From a bacterium (lineage in GTDB: Bacteria; Acidobacteriota; Terriglobia; Terriglobales; Acidobacteriaceae), in assembly GCA_026225095.1 (NCBI GenBank), contig JAMFSC010000129.1:1-36482 (forward strand): a stretch of DNA of 36,482 nt, read 5' to 3'. Numbering within the stretch: position 1 is the first letter of the stretch; the number at the start of each line of letters is the position of its first letter. A program made the position numbers and the translations under genes. Shown here piece after piece: positions 31,246 through 36,482 of the stretch. The notes beneath the pieces are model-generated. The model saw only the letters and a list, made by a program, of their open reading frames with translations. It was not told where the DNA came from and did not search any database.

Positions 31246-32748
31246 GTGGCAGACGCGAACAAGCGACCGATCATCGTCATCAAAAAGAAGGGCGGCCACG
31301 CAGGCCACCACGGCGGAGCCTGGAAGGTCGCCTACGCAGACTTCGTCACCGCCATGATGTCGCTCTTCATTGTCCTCTGGCTCCTCAACTCAACCCCGCA
31401 GGTCAAGAAATCCGTCGCCGGATACTTCAACGATCCCAGAGGAAGCGGATCCTCCATCGGAAGCTCTGCCTCCGGAACCAACGAGAGTGTTTCGATCACC
31501 AAGACCAACGTCGAAAAGCTCAAGGAAGAGATCGAAAAGGCCATCCTCAACCAGCCCGATCTCAAGAAGCTCAACAAGCAGGTTGAGATGACCATCATGG
31601 GCGAAGGCCTCAAGATCGAGCTCATCGAAGACAAGGGCGGAACCTTCTTCGAGAGCGGCAGCGCCAAGCTCTCCCCCGACGGCGTCAAGCTCATGGAGAT
31701 GCTTGCCGGCCAGCTCAAGGTCCTTCCCAACGCCATCTCGATCGAAGGCCACACCGACGCCCAGCCCTACGCCAGCGAAAACGGCTACTCCAACTGGGAG
31801 CTCTCCACCGATCGCGCCAACTCCACCCGCCGTCTCCTGCAGCAGGACGGTGTCGGCGAAAAGCAGGTCTCCCAGGTCCGCGGCTACGCCGACCAGCAAC
31901 TCCGAGTTCCTGCCAACCCCCTCGATCCCTCCAACCGTCGCATCTCCCTGATCGTCTCCTGGGTCCTGGCTCCCGAATCTCCCGTCAAGCCCGGCGCGGA
32001 AGGCGAAGGCAAGGAGGGCGCCGCCAAGGAAGGCAAGCCCGCCGAATCCGCCGCCAAGCCCGAATCCTCCGACGGCAAAGCCGCCGCCGGCGAGGTCCCC
32101 GCAACTCCCGGCAAAGAAAAGCCCTCGGGAGCTGTCACCGCCGACGGCAAGCCTCTCCCCTCCAGTCCAGCCGGCGCCAAGCCAGCCGAATCCAAGCCCG
32201 CAGTACCGGTCAAGCTCAGCATGATGGACCGCATCAAGGCCATGATGCCAGGCAAGAAGGCCGCACCCGCTGCGGAGTCCAAACCTGCCACCGAAGGAGC
32301 ACCCGCAGCCGCGCCCTCCGCCACGCCCGCCAAGCCCAGCATCATGGACCGCCTGAAGGCCATGTTGCCCGGAAGAAAGGCCGCACCCGCCGCTGAGACC
32401 AAGCCCGCCATAGAAGGCGCAGCGAAGTCCGACGCTCCAGCTAAGTCCGATGCGCCCGCTACGCCCGACGTCCCAGCCACACCCGATGCCTCGGCGAAGC
32501 CCGATGCTCCAGCCACACCCGATGCCTCGGCGAATGCCGATGCTCCAGCGAAGTCCGAGGGAGCCGCTCAAGCCCAATCCGAAGCCAAACCCGCCGCCGA
32601 AGGCCAGCCCACCCCCGAATCGAAACCCGCCTCAGCCGAGCAGAAAGCCGCCGCAACCCCCGCCGCCAATGCACCAAAGACAGGAATGGCCGGAATCGCC
32701 GGAATCATGGATAAGCTCAAAGCCATGATGCCCGGAAAGAAGAAGTAA
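31246..32748 (+). CDS. motB: flagellar motor protein MotB with long repetitive C-terminal tail
   Basis: The protein is 500 residues, against about 300 for E. coli MotB. GTG at 31246 is the start; CAGAGGTATC lies upstream. A basic N-terminus (IVIKKKGGHAGHHGGAWK) leads to one TM helix (about 30-48) with the proton-binding Asp32 in AYADFVTAMM. The OmpA-like peptidoglycan-binding domain spans about 125-240 (FESGSAKLSPDG, IEGHTDAQPY, NWELSTDRANSTRRLL, NRRISLIV). Residues 245-500 are Ala/Pro/Lys/Ser/Glu-rich and hold three copies of a basic motif: MDRIKAMMPGKKAAPAAE (327), MDRLKAMLPGRKAAPAAE (367) and MDKLKAMMPGKKK (488). It anchors the stator to the wall; the tail is extra. Confidence 0.93.
   Translation: MADANKRPIIVIKKKGGHAGHHGGAWKVAYADFVTAMMSLFIVLWLLNSTPQVKKSVAGYFNDPRGSGSSIGSSASGTNESVSITKTNVEKLKEEIEKAILNQPDLKKLNKQVEMTIMGEGLKIELIEDKGGTFFESGSAKLSPDGVKLMEMLAGQLKVLPNAISIEGHTDAQPYASENGYSNWELSTDRANSTRRLLQQDGVGEKQVSQVRGYADQQLRVPANPLDPSNRRISLIVSWVLAPESPVKPGAEGEGKEGAAKEGKPAESAAKPESSDGKAAAGEVPATPGKEKPSGAVTADGKPLPSSPAGAKPAESKPAVPVKLSMMDRIKAMMPGKKAAPAAESKPATEGAPAAAPSATPAKPSIMDRLKAMLPGRKAAPAAETKPAIEGAAKSDAPAKSDAPATPDVPATPDASAKPDAPATPDASANADAPAKSEGAAQAQSEAKPAAEGQPTPESKPASAEQKAAATPAANAPKTGMAGIAGIMDKLKAMMPGKKK
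32473..32544 (+). repeat. 36-bp tandem repeat inside motB
   Basis: Two adjacent 36-base copies (32473-32508 and 32509-32544) encode PATPDASAKPDA and PATPDASANADA; they differ at a few bases. Flanking sequence shows further degenerate relatives (SDAPA, TPDVPA). The unit is a multiple of three, so copy-number change keeps the frame. Confidence 0.8.
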
Positions 32749-32793
32749 GCGCGCAGACTTACGGAACACGCATCCAAGAGAGCGTGCCCTAGG

Positions 32794-32920
32794 GCGGATT
32801 GCCTCTTGGTATAGAGTTGGGTGCCCCACCTTCGCGACACGTCTCACCGTCGCTAAGGTGGGCCGGAGCGCCATGGCATCCAACGCACAACCCTACACCT
32901 TCAGCGAATCTGCTCTAAGA
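32794..32920 (+). repeat. dispersed intergenic hairpin repeat, copy B (full length)
   Basis: The element begins GGGCGGATTGCC, runs through GTTGGGTGCCCCACCTT and a hairpin (32825-32862), and ends GCGAATCTGCTCTAAG. Its ends are imperfect terminal inverted repeats (left GGGCGGATTGCC, right reversed AGAGCAGATTCGC). The hairpin has outer CCCACCTT/AAGGTGGG, one C/T mismatch and inner GCGAC/GTCGC over the loop ACGTCTCACC. It lies between motB and the recQ remnant. Confidence 0.82.
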
Positions 32921-33009
32921 CCGCCCAGCGCACCCAATCAATCCGGGCCCAGGATCCAGACCAAGCATGGCCACCAGCACTCCGGCCATCGCAGATCTGC
33001 TCCGCGCGG

Positions 33010-33160
33010 CGCGAGGTGATCCAGTCCATCCTCGATGGCAGAAACACCATCGCCATCATGCCCACCGGGGCAGGGAAGTCTCTCACCTGCGAGCTTCCCG
33101 CCACCTTCCTGCCCCACCCCTCCTCGTCGTCTCCTCACTCATCGCCCGCTTGGGCCCGGG
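33010..33160 (+). pseudogene. recQ helicase N-terminal remnant
   Basis: Frame 33010-33114 translates RREVIQSILDGRNTIAIMPTGAGKSL...CELPATFLP, the Q/Walker A region of RecQ (GQxEVI...LMPTGxGKSLCYQLPA). From about 33110 the similarity continues in another frame as PLLVVSSLIARL, matching RecQ TLVVSPLIAL, so one base has been lost or gained in a C-rich run. No later RecQ motifs (DEAH, motifs III-VI) follow before the M13 peptidase gene at 33375. About 50 codons of a 500-plus-residue enzyme remain. No ribosome site is evident, and the fragment is unlikely to be expressed usefully. It abuts repeat copy B. Confidence 0.72.
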
Positions 33161-33374
33161 CCAGTTCCTCGATCTCGACAGCGACAACGTCCTCCTCCGG
33201 AACCCGCCTCCTCCCCGCCCCTTGAAACTTGGCTCTACCCGCGTGCGGCTTCGCAAACGCCACGAAACCTTGAGGCCCTTCCCATTCCCAGTCGATGTTG
33301 TATCGTCTTTTCATCGAGCGTCCATATTGCGCGGCATGCAATTGCACCGCCTCGCACGCCCAATCAGGAGACCC

Positions 33375-35459
33375 ATGCGCCTCAGAATTCTTACCTCCGC
33401 CATCCTCCTCACCGGAGGGCTCTGTCTCGCCCAGAACAGCATCCAGACCATTGCACCTCTGGACACCCCCTCCGGCCCCACCAAAGAGCCCGTCCGCCCT
33501 CTCAGCTTCGACCTCAACTCCATCGACAAGACCGCCGATCCCTGCACCGACTTCTATCAGTACTCCTGCGGAAACTGGGTCAAGAACAATCCCATCCCCT
33601 CCGACCAGAGCCGCTGGACCCGCTTCAACGAGCTCGCCGAGCACAATAACTATCTCCTCTACCAGGAGCTGAAGACCGCGGCGGAAGCCCCCAAAACTCC
33701 CCTCCAGAAGAAGTACGGCGACTACTTCGCCGCCTGCATGAACGAAGATCACGCCAACCAGCTCGGCGCCAAACCCCTCCAGCCCGTCCTCAAGACCATC
33801 GAAACCCTCTCCGACAAGAAACAGCTTGCCGCCCTTGATGTCGAGCTCCAGAACCACTTCGGCGAGTCAGCCTTCTTCGCTGTCGGCGTCACCCAGGATC
33901 AAAAAGACTCCACCAGGCAGATCCTCGCCACCGGCCAGGGCGGCCTCACCCTCCCCGATCGCGAGTACTACCTTGCCCAGGACGAGCGCTCCCGCAAGCT
34001 CCTGGACCAATATGTCGATCACGTCACCAGGATGTTCGTCCTCCTCGGCGACACCAGGGATCAGGCCGTCATCGAGGCGCACTCCGTCCTCACCATCGAG
34101 ACCGCCCTCGCCCAGGGCTCCATGGCCCGCGTCGACCTGCGCGACCCCGCCAAGCGCTACCACATCATGACCCTCACCCAGGTCCAGGATCTCTCCCCCA
34201 ACTTCAACTGGCAGCAGCTCCTCACCGGCCTCCACCTGCCCGTCCCCACCCTGAACGTCGCCTCCCCCACCTACGTCCAGGCCGTCAACCAGGTCATCGC
34301 CACCGAGGATCTCCCCGCCATCAAGAGTTACCTCCGCTGGCACGCCCTCCACACCGCCGCCCCGCTCCTCTCACAGCCCTTCGTCGACGAGAACTTCGCC
34401 TTTTTCCAGTCCACCCTCAACGGCCAGAAGGAGCAGACCTCCCGCTGGAAGCGTTGCACCCGCATGACCGACATGGCCCTCGGCGAGGCAGTCGGCCAGG
34501 ACTGGGTCCGCCAGAACTTCCCCCCCGACGCCAAGGCCAACATGGAAAAGCTCGTCGCCGCCCTCGAGCGGGCCCTCGCCGAAGACATCCGCCAACTCGA
34601 CTGGATGGGCGACGCCACCAAGGTTGAAGCACGCAAGAAACTCGACGCCTTCCGCCAGAAGATCGGCTACCCCGAAAACTGGCGCGACTACAGCGCCCTC
34701 CAGGTCAAGCGCGACGATCTCCTCGGCAACGCCGAGCGCAACACCGTCTTTGAAGAAAATCGCAATCACGCCAAGCTCGGCAAGCCCGTCGACGAAAAGG
34801 AGTGGAGCATGACCCCACCCACCGTCAACGCCTACTACAACCCCGGAATGAACGACATCAACTTTCCCGCCGGAATCCTCCAGCCGCCCTTCTACGACAA
34901 CGCCGCCGACCCCGCCGTCAACTTCGGTGGCATCGGCGTCGTCATCGGCCACGAGATGACCCACGGCTTCGACGACCAGGGCTCCAAGTACGACCCCCAG
35001 GGCAACGTCCGCCAGTGGTGGACCGACGCCGACCGCAAGAACTTCGACACCCGCACCGACTGCGAAGCCACCGAGTACTCCGGCTTCAAGGTCGCCGAGG
35101 GCCAGAACCTCAACGGCCGCCTCACCCTGGGCGAGAACACCGCCGACAACGGAGGAATCCGCGTCGCCTTCCGCGCCCTTCAGGAGACTATCGCCGAAAA
35201 CCCATCCGCACTCGCCGGCTACGCCAACGGAGAGAAGGATGGCTACACCCCCGCCCAGCGTTTCTTCATCTCCTTTGGCCAGGTCTGGTGCAGCAATCAG
35301 ACCCCACAGTCCGCCCGGGTCCTCGCCAAGACCGATCCCCACTCCACCGGCGAGTGGCGCACCAAGGGCACCGTCCAGAACTTCGAGGAGTTCGGAAAGG
35401 CCTTCGGCTGCAAGGTCGGCCAACCCATGATGCCCGCCAACGCCTGCCGCGTCTGGTAG
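33375..35459 (+). CDS. M13 family metallopeptidase (neprilysin-like, PepO type)
   Basis: The protein is 694 residues. A signal (LRILTSAILLTGGLCLA) is cut near QNS. Conserved blocks: DPCTDFYQYSCGNWVKNNPIP (N-terminal domain), AYYNPGMNDINFPAGILQPPF, VIGHEMTHGFDDQG with zinc ligands His526, His530 and catalytic Glu527, ENTADNGG with Glu587, and the C-terminal PMMPANACRVW that binds substrate carboxylate. It cleaves peptides outside the cytoplasm. CAGGAG precedes the ATG by 5 bases. The long in-frame upstream extension to 32967 covers the recQ remnant and is rejected. It belongs to a family expanded in Acidobacteriota. Confidence 0.96.
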   Translation: MRLRILTSAILLTGGLCLAQNSIQTIAPLDTPSGPTKEPVRPLSFDLNSIDKTADPCTDFYQYSCGNWVKNNPIPSDQSRWTRFNELAEHNNYLLYQELKTAAEAPKTPLQKKYGDYFAACMNEDHANQLGAKPLQPVLKTIETLSDKKQLAALDVELQNHFGESAFFAVGVTQDQKDSTRQILATGQGGLTLPDREYYLAQDERSRKLLDQYVDHVTRMFVLLGDTRDQAVIEAHSVLTIETALAQGSMARVDLRDPAKRYHIMTLTQVQDLSPNFNWQQLLTGLHLPVPTLNVASPTYVQAVNQVIATEDLPAIKSYLRWHALHTAAPLLSQPFVDENFAFFQSTLNGQKEQTSRWKRCTRMTDMALGEAVGQDWVRQNFPPDAKANMEKLVAALERALAEDIRQLDWMGDATKVEARKKLDAFRQKIGYPENWRDYSALQVKRDDLLGNAERNTVFEENRNHAKLGKPVDEKEWSMTPPTVNAYYNPGMNDINFPAGILQPPFYDNAADPAVNFGGIGVVIGHEMTHGFDDQGSKYDPQGNVRQWWTDADRKNFDTRTDCEATEYSGFKVAEGQNLNGRLTLGENTADNGGIRVAFRALQETIAENPSALAGYANGEKDGYTPAQRFFISFGQVWCSNQTPQSARVLAKTDPHSTGEWRTKGTVQNFEEFGKAFGCKVGQPMMPANACRVW

Positions 35460-35473
35460 CGCAAACCTGGAAT

Positions 35474-35500
35474 GAGGAGGCTTGCTTTGCGAGCCTCCTC
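35474..35500 (+). terminator. hairpin after the M13 peptidase
   Basis: GAGGAGGCT (35474-35482) pairs with AGCCTCCTC (35492-35500), a 9-bp GC-rich stem with a 9-base loop, starting 14 bases past the stop codon. It lacks a T-run, so factor-dependent or weak termination is possible. Confidence 0.5.
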
Positions 35501-35540
35501 AAAGAGCAAATTCTCCTGGCCATCTCGCAAACGTCCGTGC

Positions 35541-35546
35541 TATAGT
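35541..35546 (+). promoter_or_regulatory. -10 element (TATAGT) for the PEP-CTERM gene
   Basis: TATAGT is 39 bases before the ATG at 35586. No clear -35 hexamer precedes it at 16-18 bases. Moderate support from position only. Confidence 0.3.
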
Positions 35547-35585
35547 GTCGCGTCCGATCATGTCATTCCCGTGCGGGGTAGAACC

Positions 35586-36083
35586 ATGAAGCTCTCGCTT
35601 TCATCCCTTGCTGTTCTGGGCGCCATCACCGTATCGACAGCCGCATGTGCCGACACCTTCATTGTGAGCGGAAGTGCCGGCGCTATCTCCGGCACCGCAA
35701 CGGTCTCGGCAACTCAGGTAACCGGAGGAAGGTATGAAGTGATCTTCATCGCTGGCGGGGTCCAGTCTCTGATCGCGCCAGGGGGATTCAACGGGAACGA
35801 CAACTTCATCTTCCCGTTCAGCCCGTCCGGTGACCAATTCACCGGCGGCGGCTTAGCGTTCGAGCAGAACTTCGGCGGCAATTTCTACGACATCGACGTC
35901 TACTCCAGTGGCGGCTCTGAATATGCCTACTATAAGGAGCTGGGACCCATCGTCAATACCGGAACCATTCCGGTCAGCGTGACCATGACGGAGGTGGCGC
36001 CGGAGCCCAGCAGCCTGATTCTGCTCGGAACCGGCGCGGTTGGCGCGTTCGGAGTAGCTCGTCGGAGACGCTCGAGGGCATAG
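35586..36083 (+). CDS. PEP-CTERM sorting domain protein
   Basis: The protein is 165 residues. A signal (MKLSLSSLAVLGAITVSTAACA) is followed by a Gly/Ser/Thr-rich, beta-type mature region (GSAGAISGTATVS, GGFNGNDNFIFPF). The C-terminus is APEPSSLILLGTGAVGAFGVARRRRSRA: a PEP motif, a hydrophobic helix and an Arg-rich tail, the PEP-CTERM sorting signal processed by exosortase. Such proteins are exported and usually associated with exopolysaccharide. The function of this one is unknown. No exosortase gene is in the window. The start at 35586 follows GGGGTAGAACC. Confidence 0.92.
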   Translation: MKLSLSSLAVLGAITVSTAACADTFIVSGSAGAISGTATVSATQVTGGRYEVIFIAGGVQSLIAPGGFNGNDNFIFPFSPSGDQFTGGGLAFEQNFGGNFYDIDVYSSGGSEYAYYKELGPIVNTGTIPVSVTMTEVAPEPSSLILLGTGAVGAFGVARRRRSRA

Positions 36084-36100
36084 CGGAGATTCACCCTTCG

Positions 36101-36133
36101 TCCTGGGCGCAATCCGTTCCGTGACGCCCAGGA
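36101..36133 (+). terminator. hairpin after the PEP-CTERM gene
   Basis: TCCTGGGCG (36101-36109) and CGCCCAGGA (36125-36133) form a perfect 9-bp stem with a 15-base loop, 17 bases beyond the stop codon. No U-tract follows. Confidence 0.5.
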
Positions 36134-36198
36134 GCATCTCTCTGGTTGCGGTGGTCTCCGGTCACTGTGGCTTTCAAGGCCGAAGGCCCGCCACCTGG

Positions 36199-36292
36199 AG
36201 CGGATTGCCTGTTGGCATAGAGTTGGGTGCCCCACCTTCGCGCCACGGCATCCAACGTACAAACCTACACCTTCAGCGAATCTGCTCTAAGA
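36199..36292 (+). repeat. dispersed intergenic hairpin repeat, copy C (internal deletion)
   Basis: It shares the left end (GAGCGGATTGCCTGTTGG), the GTTGGGTGCCCCACCTTCGCG block and the right end (CTTCAGCGAATCTGCTCTAAG) with copy B at 32794. About 30 bases in between, containing the hairpin loop and 3' arm, are missing, so this copy can no longer form the hairpin. Confidence 0.82.
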
Positions 36293-36482
36293 GCCCCCGC
36301 CGGGTGCCCCGACGGACTTTATCCGCGCGATAAACGCACCAGAGCAGACCACTTTCAAATCAGCGACCGCTGTCCAGTTTTTCCGCGCAACGGCCCACAT
36401 TCGGCGCACAAAAAGCTTCTGGTGAAACATTGGGAAATTTCGATCGTTGCCCGCTAACCCTTTTAGAACACCATGGATGCAG
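36293..36482. other. terminal intergenic region, no gene recognised
   Basis: About 190 bases after repeat copy C hold no convincing reading frame. A T-rich TTTTAGAACACC precedes an ATG at 36473 that might start the next gene, but only three codons of it are inside the window. Confidence 0.4.

Noticed and set aside
32967..33374. An N-terminal extension of the M13 peptidase.
   Set aside because: It covers the recQ remnant and lacks a signal peptide; the true signal and ribosome site begin at 33375.
36227..36457. A 76-codon frame after the PEP-CTERM gene.
   Set aside because: It begins inside repeat copy C, has no ribosome site and no recognisable feature.
1..36482. Search for tRNA, rRNA, CRISPR arrays, integrases, toxin-antitoxin or defence genes.
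   Set aside because: No cloverleaf, repeat-spacer array or such protein motif was seen. The window looks like core chromosome rather than a defence or prophage island.

Overview
This window looks like a chromosomal segment of an Acidobacteriota bacterium, probably of the Terriglobales/Acidobacteriaceae type (Granulicella, Terriglobus or Edaphobacter relatives). The evidence is indirect: uniformly GC-rich coding sequence, a VWFA-domain protein of the acidobacterial type, a PEP-CTERM secreted protein, an M13 peptidase, a long APC permease, and GTG/TTG starts. No rRNA, tRNA, CRISPR array, integrase, transposase or phage gene was seen. Most genes are core metabolism, envelope or motility functions in short operons.

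Layout. 1-5000: the 3' end of an unidentified gene, a VOC/PhnB-like protein, a ygiB-ygiC pair (lipoprotein plus glutathionylspermidine-synthase-like ATP-grasp enzyme), a divergent AraC regulator/atypical SDR pair, and a DUF1801 protein with a clear terminator. 5000-11200: AmpH-like serine hydrolase, Tat-exported metallo-beta-lactamase-fold protein, a one-TM protein, serA, and a Tat-exported class A beta-lactamase. 11300-14900: FmdB zinc ribbon, a short coiled coil (ZapB-like), zapA, a strong 6S RNA candidate with its own promoter, a degenerate Lgt-like membrane protein, and an RluD-type pseudouridine synthase. 14900-17600: VWFA protein, an unknown secreted protein, and adenosine deaminase. 17700-22400 (minus strand): an APC permease that appears to start at CTG, a 51-residue basic protein, and a PcrA/UvrD helicase with a low-complexity insert. 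22600-27060: small secreted protein, LOG-family phosphoribohydrolase, allantoinase divergent from guanine deaminase (purine catabolism), and homoserine dehydrogenase. 27100-32750: a TonB-dependent receptor, then a PAS-GGDEF protein, MotA and MotB behind a sigma-28-like promoter. 32750-36482: an intergenic repeat, a decayed recQ fragment, an M13 metallopeptidase, a PEP-CTERM protein and a second repeat copy.

The most unusual signals are: (1) a dispersed family of intergenic hairpins (4349-4387, 10211-10246, 11219-11257, 32825-32862, plus a half-deleted copy at 36199) whose stems differ by compensatory changes around a conserved CTCA/TTCA loop; (2) a MotB with canonical motor residues but an extra C-terminal tail of about 255 residues carrying three copies of a basic MDRLKAMMPGKK-like motif; (3) a GGDEF protein with a G-to-D change in its signature, translationally coupled to motA; (4) a permease with no ATG/GTG/TTG start; and (5) 6S RNA directly downstream of zapA, the arrangement known from Proteobacteria.

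Functional themes: purine salvage and degradation (add, guaD, allB), peptidoglycan/beta-lactam chemistry (AmpH, class A beta-lactamase), cell division (ZapB-like, ZapA), and motility with c-di-GMP-type signalling (PAS-GGDEF, MotA, MotB). All calls come from reading the sequence. No database search or folding program was run.
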